A stretch of DNA of 64,000 nucleotides from contig CM070715.1 of NCBI GenBank assembly GCA_036346275.1, positions 73,457,667 through 73,521,666 of the forward strand, in the 5' to 3' direction. Positions 31,568 to 42,262 of the stretch are shown piece by piece. The DNA comes from Otatea glauca (Eukaryota > Streptophyta > Magnoliopsida > Poales > Poaceae). Positions within the stretch are counted from its first letter, which is position 1. Each line of letters opens with the position of its first letter. The translations under genes were made by a program, and so were the position numbers. Below the pieces are notes generated by a model. It worked only from the letters and a program-made list of their open reading frames with translations, was not told where the DNA came from and ran no database searches.

Positions 31568-32284
31568 TTACATAATAGTATGCTTATTAAATTATTTTCT
31601 CATCGTTTTCATTCAGTTTAGCATTTTTTAACATTAAATTAAGAGATATCCCTTTAGCTAAAGTTGTGTCATTTTCTGCCTCCCACTAGTTTTGGGCTTA
31701 ATCGATAGTGGAAGTTCGTTTTTTAGTGTAAAAGGGATTTCCGGATTAGTTTATGCGGTGGCTCCTCTTTGCCTTTTGTTTTTGTTGTGCTTTGACTTTC
31801 AGATTTTGATATATTTAGATTTGGAAGAACATCCACGTGACCACTCTAGATTTCAGGTTTCAGAAGCAAGAGTGTACGGTTAACAATTGGGTTGATGCAA
31901 AGATGCTTGAACAATGCTTTTGGATTAATTTGGGTTTTGCTTTCATGTTGCATTGGACAAATTTTAATAGGATCCGTTTTGCTTTGTCCATCTTTGATTA
32001 GAAATTTCGAAAGCATCTTTGGCTTAGTTTTCCACCTTACAGCTTGTCCATGTAACAAAGGTTGTCAATAATTGAATTGCTTTAACTTATTCCATATGTT
32101 AAAAACAACTCAAAGTAGTAATCTAAAAAAAAAACCATAAAAACTCTTCCGCTCTTTAACAAGAAAAAAATAGTATCTCACAAGAACAAAGAAACTGAAA
32201 AGTAAAAGAGAATTTGATCACACACCTGAGTTTGTACGAGCTAAATTTGATGGCACTAGTATTTTTTTTTTCAAGTAAACTTCA
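31568..32284. other. Intergenic, nothing recognised
   Basis: AT-rich sequence without supported features. Confidence 0.4.
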
Positions 32285-32895
32285 CAAAACACTACGTTTT
32301 GGGATAATGGTAATGCAAAAAAAAAGCCCATGTTTTAATATTTTTTTTGATGAACCAATGTTCTTTAGCAAAAGGTTTCAGAAACCCTAGGTTTGAACTA
32401 TCCTCTATTCCATTCAATGAGATATGTCAGTCAGACTAACAAATATGGCCCATCTATCAGCCCCTGCCTCCTCTCTTCTTTACTCTCCATCTCATCCTTC
32501 CTCCCACAATAACCGGTGTCAACGGCGATCGCCGATCAGCGATGATAAAGGTGAGTTTGAAAAGAAGGGTTGTGCGATAAAGGTGAGCACTGTTTTTAAG
32601 TCTAACATCTAAGGGGGCGTTTGGATTATAGGTATTCCATTGGAATGTTTTGGAAGCTAGTTTAAATTTGAACTAAATACCAAAACCTCTAAAAGAAATA
32701 CCACTCATCCAAACAGGGTCTAAGCGTTAATCCGATTGAGTAGTGGATCCTACGTATCATATCTCGTTGAATGAAATATGACAACGCAAACATGTGATTT
32801 TGTGAAACCCTGCGCCAAAAAATCTGTGGTTCCTTAAAAAATATGAAGCCTGGCATTTTACGTTATCTTTACCTAAAAACCTAGAGTTTTATTAA
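32285..32895. mobile_element. MULE-like element with long degenerate terminal inverted repeats
   Basis: The left 150 bp (ACGTTTTGGGATAA ... GGTTTCAGAAACCC ... ATTCAATGAGATATG) and the reverse complement of the right 150 bp (AGGTTTTTAGGTAA ... GGGTTTCACAAAATC ... ATTCAACGAGATATG) align along their length. Long terminal repeats around a short non-coding centre (pyrimidine-rich, 32455-32570) fit a Mutator-like element. A target duplication was not clear and the outer borders are approximate. A smaller MITE is nested at 32614-32718. Confidence 0.5.
32614..32718. mobile_element. 105-bp nested MITE
   Basis: Ends GGGGCGTTTGGAT and ATCCAAACAGGG are inverted copies. TCTAAG flanks both sides (32608-32613 and 32719-32724). 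Non-coding. Lies within the MULE-like element at 32285-32895, so it inserted later. Confidence 0.65.
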
Positions 32896-32933
32896 ATTTA
32901 ATTTTTTTAGCCGTTCTTTTGCTTTAAGCTATC

Positions 32934-33199
32934 TTTTTTTTGAAAGCCGTGAGGCTGAAATTATATTAGATAGAAGAAAAGAAGGGTACAGGGTGTGCAG
33001 GAGTTTTGAAAGCAAGGAAGAAAACAAAAGGAAAGAGAAAGAGAAAAAAAATCAGTTCTGCCGATGGACTAGATTTTTTAGATGAACTGCTCCTGCAAGG
33101 ATCCAGTTGGCAGCCTCGTCCTTGATGGATTGAAGAATCTCGTCGTTAGTTTTCCATGTGTTTTGGAAGATCATGTTGTTTTGCTCTTTCCACCAATGC
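32934..33199 (-). mobile_element. 5'-truncated L1-type LINE with 13-bp target duplication
   Basis: A perfect duplication GCTTTAAGCTATC flanks it (32921-32933 and 33200-33212). On the minus strand it encodes HWWKEQNNMIFQNTWKTNDE then ILQSIKDEAANWILAGAVHL before a stop, which is the C-terminal end of plant L1 reverse transcriptase ORFs (WKERN.RIF motif). An A-tail of eight bases ends it (T-run at 32934-32941). At 266 bp it is severely 5'-truncated, as most L1 insertions are. Confidence 0.88.
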
Positions 33200-33212
33200 G
33201 CTTTAAGCTATC

Positions 33213-33756
33213 CTCAAACGGCGCCTAAAAAGGTTGGTTAAGCTGATCCGAATACTGTATCCGTCGGCGTAGCACGCACTGGCCCACCTGAGCGTTACGC
33301 GTACCGTAGAGTTGGTAAGAATCCTACTACATCTGCAATGATCGATCGATCGTGCCGGCAGTGTAGCGGATGACGGGGGCATCCGGTCGTTAAGCTTGCA
33401 CTTTTGGTAGCCGGCCAGTAGCCGCCCCTGTCCTGCCATTTTCCAATTACAGTGTCAGCTCCACTTGCGGTATTCCCCAACATTTCTATTTTTTTTTCAA
33501 GACTTGGACCTGCAGCTAGCTGCAAGCCTGTGCAACTTGCGACACCAACTTGGAAACTTTGCGCTTCGTCGCAGCGCGCGGCTAGCTTGGAAATGCTCGG
33601 TGCATGGAGAGCGAACGGATATACGGCTTTACTGTACTTACCATGGCCATCAACGTTCGGGTGAAATTAAGCTAGCAGCGGCGGCGGTTCCACCTTCTGA
33701 ACGGGGCAGGTGACTGCCCGGACTCCCCGACGAGAAGTCATAGAGGTGCAGTTCAG
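33213..33756. other. Intergenic, nothing recognised
   Basis: No supported feature; short frames lack known domains. Confidence 0.4.
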
Positions 33757-34016
33757 CTCTGTCGTCATAAACACCATGAAAAAGAAGATTTCTCGGATAA
33801 GCCTTCGTTTTGGGCTGTCAAGTGGTTAGATTTGCCTAAGCTTCTAAATAGTACAGTATGAGTTATTTGGATTTGCCTGCATAGGCTCTGCTGTCATAGA
33901 CGCTATGAAAACGAAGATATCTTGGATAATCCTCTATTCTGGACAGCTAAGTAGTTAGGTTTGTCTAAGCTTCTAAATAGTATAGTATGAATCATTTGGA
34001 CTCGCCTACAAAGGCT
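33757..34016. repeat. Two-copy tandem duplication, about 130 bp each
   Basis: 33757-33885 and 33886-34016 align throughout (AAGCTTCTAAATAGTA.AGTA, TTTGCCT/TCGCCT, AGGCT ends) at roughly 80-85% by eye. The duplication abuts the left terminus of the CACTA element at 34026. Confidence 0.8.
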
Positions 34017-34335
34017 GTTGTTGTACACTATTACAAAAAAGCCTATATAAGACGTCTCATCATAAACGGTTTTACATCACGACTGTCAGAGGCTATATGA
34101 TGTGCTAAGAACCATCTGTAATAAGTCAATATCACATACGGTTCTAGCTAAGAACCGTCTGTGAAGTATCACAGACGGTTTTTGATATTGATTTATTACA
34201 GACGTTTTTTAATATAATCGTCTGTAATAACACTCCCTTAGTATATATCGTTCTAAGTTTTATGTTCGCCGCACTCAGCCAAACGAAATTGAAAACTGTT
34301 CGCCTCCTTCCTCATCCGTTCGGTTGCACCCCTCG

Positions 34336-34499
34336 GTGGCCTCCCTATCGGTGACCTCGCCCTTAGCATCCTCCCCCATGGCGGCATCCCTGTCGGCGTT
34401 CTCGCTCTCAGCATCCTCCTGCGCGGAGGCCTCCCCGTCGGTGACCTCGCCCTCGGCATCCTCCCCCACGACGGCCTCCCCGTCGGCAACCTCGCTCCC
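34336..34499. repeat. 45-bp tandem repeat, about 3.5 copies, in frame
   Basis: Units contain GGCCTCCC.GTCGG, CCTCGC and CATCCTCC, with a period of exactly 45 bp (15 codons). Every frame stays open, giving an Ala/Ser/Pro-rich or an Arg/Pro-rich repeat depending on strand. It may be a remnant of a repetitive coding exon; no known domain. Confidence 0.75.
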
Positions 34500-35296
34500 C
34501 CTCAGTGAGCAAGCACCTAAGTCACCCTTCTTTGGAAATTCATATATTGATGCCGTCAATTAAATCCAATTTTGTGCCGAAGAGCATTAGGATTATAGGC
34601 AAAATAATTCGGACAATTAGAGTTTTTAACCCTAAATTTTCTCTATCAATTTCCATAAGAAAGATGAAAGAAATTGTAGCGAGCTTGCCATAGCACAGTG
34701 GTTCTCATATCAGTAGAGAAAAAAGATCAGGGAATCTAACATGAAATTGAAACACATTGGTCTGTCGTAGATCAGGGTATAAAGATTAATAAGTAACCAT
34801 TTAAAATGATCCCACACAGCTAAAGCATACAAAATATCTGATTGGAAAGAATATGGTACCATGTTTTTATCATCGCACATGATGGCACATCTATTTATAG
34901 AGTTGTAAGAACTGCCGATCCGTTTACAATTGGATGCTTTTATGTCGTATGATTTGAATGTAAGACTATATATGTCGACATAGTTTGAATGTGAGACTAT
35001 GTTGACCTAGTTGTTTTAATGTGAGACTATGTGAGAAATATAAGTCGTATGATTTGAATGTGAGATTATGTCGACATATAATCATTTGTTGTTGGATGTG
35101 AATATGTGATCATGTGAAGTACATGTTGTGTGAAGTATTACACTTATGCATTTACTTTCTATAAAAAAGAAATATACGCATCAGTTAAGTAGCACTTATG
35201 ATGAGCATCAGCCATTATGTTATATAAGCATGCTCTCTTTATTCCTATATGTGTCTGATCTAAATTAATTAAAATCTGATTTGGTAAAATAGACGA

Positions 35297-35760
35297 CATG
35301 GAAAAGCTGTTAGAAGCTAAACAAAAATTTGAGGTGGAGATCGAACAACCGAAGAGCAAATCTGAGTTAATAGAAAAGATTTATGAGATGAAACAAGAAC
35401 TGAATGATTAATGAAAAATTGCAAGCTATTGAATCTCTTAACACAGCACTTATCATTAAGGATCGCAAGCGAATACAGAGCTGGAAGAAGCCAAAGTTAA
35501 GCTTATAGAGGTAATATAAAGGTTCGTAGTATTTAGTTCAACGTAGTTACTAATAATATACCAATACACCCTTTTCACAACAACATAGTTGCTTTTGTAG
35601 GGATTAAGAGATATGACTGGAGATCATTCGGTTATTGGTGTCAAACAAATCGACACTGTACTGGAGTTGTGGAACTTCATATAGAACTGAGAAGCCTCTG
35701 TTGCAGAAGCTATGGCAAATATAATGGCAGACATGAAAAACCCCTAAGGTCTTCTCATCT
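35297..35760 (+). pseudogene. IDN2/FDM-like coiled-coil and XH-domain fragment
   Basis: From about 35297 the plus strand encodes MEKLLEAKQKFEVEIEQ and SELIEKIYEMKQELND, the coiled coil that precedes the XH domain in IDN2/FDM proteins. Then LNTALIIKDRKR and ELEEAK...KLIE end at donor GAG|GTAATA (about 35511). After an intron, 35601-35750 encodes VIGVKQI...TVLELWNF then frameshifts and stops. The same exons occur in reverse at 28040-28400. Stops, a TGA-producing indel near 35405 and the missing XH centre make it a pseudogene carried by the CACTA element. Confidence 0.65.
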
Positions 35761-35920
35761 TGAACTATATAATAATGTGGTTTCTCAATGTACGCTTGTT
35801 GATATTTGTGATATATATCATATTTTGTTAATGTATTGTCACCTGAACTATGAAATATTTCGTTACCATATTTGTGGTAAGGTCTTCTTGTCTTGAACTA
35901 TGAAATAATATTTTTTTTCT

Positions 35921-36658
35921 CTACCTATCTTGGCAGAACTTCCATGATTAGTATATATTATTCGAATTTTTTTTCTCTTTAGATATTTCTGTAATGACAT
36001 TTATAAGACACAACCAGTTATAGATTTTGTAATTGAATATCAAAACATCCTAAATGCATTGAGGCAACAGCTTGTCTGATGAGGAGGGTCTTAAAATATG
36101 AATATCTGTACCACTTTCATCACCTTTCTTATTCTAATGTCGTTGGATTCCACGACAAAATCCAACTTCATCAACAATTCGTTCTGAAAGTTGTCATGCT
36201 CTGATTTATCTTCCAATTCATCCTCATCCCCAAATGAGAATACCATATGCGATCTATTTTCATTCTGATCTTGTATAGGAACAGGATCACGCTGATCCTG
36301 TTCCTGCACAAGATCACAGTGAAAATAGGCCGCCTATGGTATTCTCATTCGGGATGAGGATGAAATGGAAGATAAATCAGAGCATGACAACTTTTTGGGA
36401 TGAACTGTCGATGGAATTGGATTTTGCCTTGGAATACATCAACTTTAGAATAAAACATGTGATGAAAATGCTACAAATGTTCATATTTTAAGACCCTCCT
36501 CATCAAACAAGCTGTTGCCTCCATGCATCTAGGATGTTTTGATATTCAATTGCAAAATCTATAACTGGTTGTGTCTTATAAATGTCGTTGTAGAAATATT
36601 TAAAGAGAATAAAATTTCGAACAACAGATACTAATCATAGAAGTACTGCTAATAGAGT
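35921..36658. repeat. Long near-palindrome, arms about 370 bp, 3-nt spacer
   Basis: Left arm 35921-36289 and right arm 36293-36658 are reverse complements with scattered mismatches and small gaps; the centre reads GAACAGGATCA-CGC-TGATCCTGTTC. Each arm contains the unknown exon module also seen at 27490-27890. Read-through transcription in either direction would give a long hairpin RNA. Confidence 0.85.
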
Positions 36659-36822
36659 TAGGGGGAAAACATATCACAGATGGTTCTAGTGGAAAACCGT
36701 CCGTAATATGTGTTTTTACAGTCGGTTTTCAAACTGTCTGTGATATGTATCGTGTTATCACTGATATATGATTTAATGACGTTTTCTAACCGCCTGTAAT
36801 ATCCTTATGCGTAGCAGTGGCA

Positions 36823-37640
36823 GTCGGTGTAGCTGCAGGTACATGTGCTGGTTTAGTAAGGCCTATAGAAAGTCTTTGTTGTTCATCAGTAGAGATGACC
36901 TCGTCGTGCAACGGAGGTCACCCTAACAGTGTTTTCTCGTCAGGATCCGGCCCTGGGTGTGATGAAATAGCGGGCTGCAGTGGACACAGTATTGTCTTGA
37001 TTGTAGGCAAAAGGCTTTGAGAGTTCCTATTCGACTTTGATCGCATACTGCTATTACACTGCAGTTTTTTTACAGCAAATTTGGTTCTGAATCTTTCTTC
37101 GTCTTCACAAGCGAAAGCGACGACAACCTAGAGGCTAGCTAGAGAGAAACTCGCGCTCATCGATCGTGTAAAAGTGAGATCAAAGAGGAGCTTGCATTGT
37201 GAGCAGTGCAGAGCTGTGGGAGCCATTTGTACGCAGCCTGATACCGTCGTCCTACCCTCCCCCTCGACTGGACCAGAAGCTGCTCTAGCTCTTGGATTCG
37301 TTGTCGGCAATGTGTGTACGTAGTTATGGTAACCCGAGCATGCATCCCCTGCCAACGTGAACTGCAGCCTTGCGCTCGTGAATTCATTGTGCGAAACAGG
37401 TGGTCACCAAGCTACTGTTGAAGTAGAGTGGAATTGCTACTGTCGAAGTGCTCCGTGAATTGCCCGTTTATTCTCCTTAGCTTAGGATTTTGGATAAATT
37501 AGCTGGTGCAGGTAACTCAATATAGTACTTTTGAGTTTACCTGCTGCAATTCAAAAATAATAATAATTTCTGCCCACTTCTATTCCACTACATAGGAGAA
37601 GTATCTCTACTACTTCTAATTAGGAGTTGGTGACGGTCGT
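36823..37640. other. Intergenic, nothing recognised
   Basis: Short frames on the minus strand at 37128-37387 have no known domain. No RNA gene seen. Confidence 0.4.
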
Positions 37641-37673
37641 CCGTTCTTCACCCTTCACCCTTAACCCCGACAT

Positions 37674-38069
37674 GTGAGTCCAGTCAGTACGCGCATCTGT
37701 TTCCCTTCCTCCAGTTTTTCACTTCCTCCTCGCATTTCCCGCACTGCCGTTCCCCTTCCTCCAGTTTTCCACTTCCTCCTCGTATTTCCCGCACTGCGAA
37801 CGAAACCATCTAGAATTCGCAGGCCAATCAGATCGAGCCGTCCAAGTGTTTGTCCCTCGCGAAGCTTCCATGAACGTCGAGCGTCTATCGGCGGAGCGCC
37901 ACAGCCTCCATCGCTATGCGTGGATGTCGCCGCCCTAGAGCCGGAGCCCAAGGGGGAGGCGTCGTCGGCGACGTGGCTGGAGGTCCTGGCGGCGTTGGTT
38001 TGGGTACTCTTCTCCGGCGACTGTAGAGCGGAAGGGGAGGGTATGTTGGATCTGACTGGACTTGAGTAG
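37674..38069 (+). CDS. Hypothetical 131-residue open frame, doubtful
   Basis: Encodes a Pro/Ser/Arg-rich sequence with no family I recognise, ending LDLTGLE. The 5' part overlaps a 50-bp tandem duplication (TTCCTCCAGTTTT.CACTTCC at about 37708 and 37757), which itself creates the open frame. GC-rich, promoter-like sequence may instead be the first exon and 5' UTR of a captured gene (Pack-type element). I would not treat it as a real protein without transcript support. Confidence 0.2.
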   Translation: MSPVSTRICFPSSSFSLPPRISRTAVPLPPVFHFLLVFPALRTKPSRIRRPIRSSRPSVCPSRSFHERRASIGGAPQPPSLCVDVAALEPEPKGEASSATWLEVLAALVWVLFSGDCRAEGEGMLDLTGLE

Positions 38070-38119
38070 ATTGGATTGGATCATCCCGTCGCAGGAGGTA
38101 AATGAATACTGCTTATTTA

Positions 38120-39950
38120 TTGCTTTCCTTTCTCCCATTGAGTTTGGTTTTGAAATTTTCCAGGGTTGTATAATATTACCTCCCCTACGTGTGGTAATTC
38201 TTTGAGAATTTTTCACAGTAAAGTGTTATTTTTTTATAGTAAAAGATAGTATATGCTCCTATTTGACACTTTGTTATTTTTATATATATCAAATCCTATT
38301 GAGTTAGGTTTTCAAATTTTGCAGGATTGTATAAGCTCAACTCCTCTACGTGTGGTAATGTTTTGATAATTTTCTAAATATTTATTTATGAAAATCAACG
38401 GTACACATTTTCAAAAATTCTAAAAAATTATTATAGATATGGTAGGTGAGATTATACAACCTTGAAAAATTTGAAAATAAAAATCAAAACCAGCTAAAAG
38501 ATATGAAAAAGACAAATTCGGTTGACTAGTGATTTTTCACTTTCTAGTGCTTTGTCAATTTCATATCTTTTAAATGCGATTGAGTTTGGTCTTCAAATTT
38601 TGTAGAGTTGTAGAAGCTCACGTATCCTACGTATGGTAATTTTTTTGAGATTTTTTGAAAACTTATACATATGATTTTCGTAGACTTTATACCATTTGGC
38701 TGCTGTGTACAACATTTAGTAACAGATTGAGTAGGAGGCAGTAAAATGCAGCTTTCTTGATAGTAAAATACAGTATATGCTGCTGTTCGGTATTTTGTTA
38801 TTTTCATATCTCTCAAATCCCATTGAGTTTGGTTTTGAAATTTTCCAGGGTTGTAGAATATTACCTCCCCTACGTGTGGTAAATCTTTGAGAATTTTTCA
38901 CAGTAAAGTGTTATTTTTTTATAGTAAAAGATAGTATACGCTGCTATTTGACACTTTGTTATTTTTATATATATCAAATCCTATTGAGTTAGGTCTTCAA
39001 ATTTTGCAGGATTGTATAAGCTCTACTCCTCTACGTGTGGTAAATTTTTGAGAATTTTCCAAATATTTATTGTGGGTCCGACAAACAGAACTAAATATTT
39101 ATTTATGAAAATCAACGGTACACATTTTCAAAAATTCTAAAAAATTATTATAGATATGGTAGGTGAGATTATACAACCTTGAAAAATTTGAAAATAAAAA
39201 TCAATACCAGCTGAAAGATATGAAAAAGACAAATTCGGTTGACTAGTGATTTTTCACTGTCTAGTGCTTTGTCAATTTCGTATTTTTTAAATGCGATTGA
39301 GTTTGGTCTTCAAATTTTGTAGAGTTGTAGAAGCTCACGTATCCTACGTATGGTAATTTTTTGAGATTTTTTAAAAAATATACATATGATTTTCGTAGAC
39401 TTTATACCATTTGGCTGTTGTGTACAGCATATAGTAACAGATTGAGTAGGAAGCAAAAAAAAATGCAGCTTTCTTGATAGTAAAATGTAGTATATGCTTC
39501 TTTTCGGTATTTTGTTATTTTCATATATCTCAAATCCCATTGATTTTGGTTTTGAAATTTTTCAGGGTTGTATAATATTACCTCCCCTATATGTGGTAAT
39601 TTTTTGAGAATTTTTCACAGTAAAGTATTATTTTTTTGATAGTAAAAGATATTATATGCTGTTGTTTAGCACTTTGTTATTTTCATATCTCTCAAATCCT
39701 ATTGAGTTTGGTCTTCAAATTTTGCAGGATTGTAGAATCTCAACTCCCCTACGTGTGGTAATTTTTTTGATAATTTTTCAAACATTTTACTGCTGATCGA
39801 GCAAACAGAACTAAATTCTTATTCTGAAAACTAACCGTACACATTTTCAAAAATTCTAAAGAAATTAGTATAGATAGGGAAGGTGAGATTATACAACCCT
39901 GTAAAATTTGAATATCAAAATCAATACCATTTAAAAGATATAAAAAAAAT
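38120..39950. repeat. Higher-order tandem repeat, about 700-bp period
   Basis: A block recurs at about 38137, 38818 and 39536 (CATTGA.TTTGGTTTTGAAAT then CAGGGTTGTA.AATATTACCT). Within each period, related sub-units appear at +160 (CAGGATTGTA.AA.CTC) and +440 (GTAGAGTTGTAGAAGCTCAC). An inverted version (GAGATTATACAACCTTG) occurs at about 38447, 39168 and 39885. So the array has about 2.6 higher-order copies made of diverged direct and inverted monomers. No coding. Confidence 0.8.
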
Positions 39951-40299
39951 AAAGAAGAAACAGATTTATGTACAAACTACAATACGCATTAACTAGCTGG
40001 GTTCAGCAACGCATGAACTAATAACGAATTCGGCAGTAATTCTATCTGTTGTTCTATTGTAAAACATGTTTGTGATTTACTACTGAATTGGATTCAGATG
40101 TGTTGTGCATGCACTTTGCCAGTAAATTCATCTGTTGTTCTGTAGTAAAATATTTCGTGATTTAGTACCAAGCTGCATTTACTGGTTATTTGCAATGCAT
40201 TAACTCACTACGGTCATCGCGTGAAATTTACTTCTCTGGCTAGAGCGCAGAATAGCTATTCTACGTTCGGGAATAGAATAGCGTCACCGTACATACACA

Positions 40300-40301
40300 T
40301 G

Positions 40302-40339
<38 letters not shown>

Positions 40340-40345
40340 CATGTA
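40300..40345. repeat. AT-rich palindromic microsatellite
   Basis: ACATGTATATAT...ATATATATACATGT, a (TA)n tract bounded by inverted CATGTATA ends. Confidence 0.85.
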
Positions 40346-41338
40346 TGCAAGGCTCGAGCAATATCTATAAACTATTTTGGCTATCCTATCCTCCTACATG
40401 TATCAAAGCGGGTTCGCGTATAGGCCTGTTCCTAGCCACCACTAAATTCCACTGCGCACCGCCTCGGAAGAGGTGATGTAATCTCCTAGGACTGTGCATT
40501 GTAGATAGACGGCCTCTCTTCTTCATCTCTGATCAGATCATTAGATTGGATCGCTTTTTTTAGCTTCTTCTCTTGCACAACATCATGCACACCACTTACG
40601 TCGATGATAATCTATCTCACCTTTCTACAACTACCAGCTGCCACGCACTCCACCAGCATCTACCATCAAAATTCTTCCACACAATCTTTTCTCTACCACT
40701 TCACCGATCCCAGTTCATGATTCAGGCTCGACACCCTATTGTCAACTTCTCTGATCGTTGCACCGTTGTCTTCTCTTTCTTCTCTATAGAACTCCTCTTT
40801 GCCACCATCCCTTGCTATTCTCAATGGCTAACATAGATTTGCGTCCAGGGTCTCTCCTTTTGTTTGGTTGTATACGTGCACCACTCATCTACTTCGGTAA
40901 CTGCCATGCTACCGTAGCTCTCTCTCTCTCTGCATCAATCCACGCACCACCACCACCACCGAGTTCCCTCACTGTTGCTGCTCCTGCTTCTCCGTCAACA
41001 CTACTAGCCGACCTAAGTTGCCTCAACTACGGCGACCATTCTCAACGGCGACAACCTTAACATCGACTTCTTGCTACATCGATGTTATCTCTTCGTCTAT
41101 GGTGACCAGCCACAACTTCTTCATCAATGATGCCACTCTTCATCATCGGCAATCCCACTTCGACGACTACCTTCACAGCAGACAACTCTACCATCAACCA
41201 TTCGCATGGCACTCCTCGCCGGCTTCTACTCCAGTTAGAGCATTCTGGTCGGCTTCTTCTCCAACCAATTATGGCAAGATTATCGAGATAGAATATAATC
41301 AATTAGGATTTGTATCCGATATGGTTTGTTAAATATCT
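40346..41338. other. Unassigned stretch with weak open frames
   Basis: Plus-strand frames at 40573-40836 and 41018-41332 encode Ser/Thr/His-rich sequence without known domains. CACCACCACC and TTCTTC words dominate. It may be decayed transposon coding sequence. I find no support for a gene. Confidence 0.35.
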
Positions 41339-41341
41339 CTA

Positions 41342-41580
41342 GTAAAGGTATGTACAGTGATATAGACAGTAACTGTCTGTAATACACCTCCGTGTCACCT
41401 GTAGACAGACTTAAAGACAACTCATATAATGATTTGTCTATATAATAGTACAGGCAGTCTAAAGGTGTCTATAAGACTAATAGTTAAATAACAGATAACA
41501 CTTTTCTTTCTCTTCCATATCATCTAAAATCCTACATGTCGTTAGCTTACAGACTGCTGACGTGTACCATTGTACGTGCT
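41342..41580. mobile_element. PIF/Harbinger-like MITE (copy 2)
   Basis: Flanked by CTA on both sides (41339-41341 and 41581-41583). Termini GTAAAGGTATGTACAGTG and ...CCATTGTACGTGCT are inverted copies of the GGTACGTACAGTGG type. The reverse complement aligns with the 23656-23929 element. Length 239 bp. Confidence 0.75.
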
Positions 41581-41898
41581 CTAACATTCCATGTATATAG
41601 TAGATTGGCTTGATTTACAAATCATCGTATACTTATATATGCCTATGAGACACAAGCATCAGCTATAATTTGAATTCGACACGATTCCTTTCATGAGCTA
41701 CTGTATATGATGAGGACTCGTACGTACGTGTCGATCAATTTGGGCCATTGCCAACTGCCAAGGCAACGCCTGCACAGGTTCGGCGTGCAGTTTCTTGTCG
41801 TTTTTCCATGCGATGCGCGTATGTGCCCATGGGCAGATGCTCATCACGCCCAGCTGCCCATGCCATCGACAGTATTGAGAGTTACGTGTGTGCAATCT

Positions 41899-42213
41899 TT
41901 TTAAATAATACGTTTTAAAAACATTTTTACAAAAATAATATTAAAAAACACTAAAATACACCTCTGTCACAAAAATACACCTATATCACCAGATCTTCTG
42001 TCGCTATTTCATTTGGCGACATATATCTGTTTTATCGTTGATTTAGTTGGCCAACTCGTAGGCAATTGAATTGGCGACAGAAGGCTTGTCGTCGACTCAT
42101 TTGACGACTAAGCTTCTGTTGCCACCAATTCATTTACGATAGAGGTGTATTTTTGTAATTATTTTTTTGCTATTATTTTTATAAATTTTATTTTTTAGAA
42201 TATATTATTTAAA
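41899..42213. mobile_element. Fold-back MITE 1 upstream of THIC
   Basis: The two halves are reverse complements near the ends: TTTTAAATAATACG ... AAAATACACCTCTGTC on the left, GATAGAGGTGTATTTT ... ATATTATTTAAA on the right, about 65-70 bp each. The centre has TTGGCGACA / TGTCGTCG words. No target duplication resolved and the superfamily is unclear. Confidence 0.6.
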
Positions 42214-42262
42214 AAAATTCTACAATCCGTACAAGTTAGAACAACCAAATAAGAAGAAGAGC

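Larger units (their letters stand above)
34026..36819. mobile_element. Non-autonomous CACTA element carrying gene fragments
   Basis: The left end CACTATTACAAAAAAGCC (34026) and the right end ...TTATGCGTAGCAGTG (reverse CACTGCTACGCATAA, 36819) are imperfect CACTA termini. Both ends have subterminal ACAGACGGTT / AACCGTCTGT motifs (34070-34235 and 36680-36795). Flanking 3-mers are GTA and GCA, a one-mismatch 3-bp duplication. There is no transposase. The cargo is a 45-bp repeat, IDN2/FDM-like exons (35297-35760), and a long palindrome built from an unknown exon module (35921-36658). At 2.8 kb it is a gene-capturing CACTA derivative. Confidence 0.75.

Noticed and set aside
40573..41332. Two Ser/Thr/His-rich open frames as genes
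   Set aside because: No known domain, no convincing start context, and low-complexity composition; left as unassigned.
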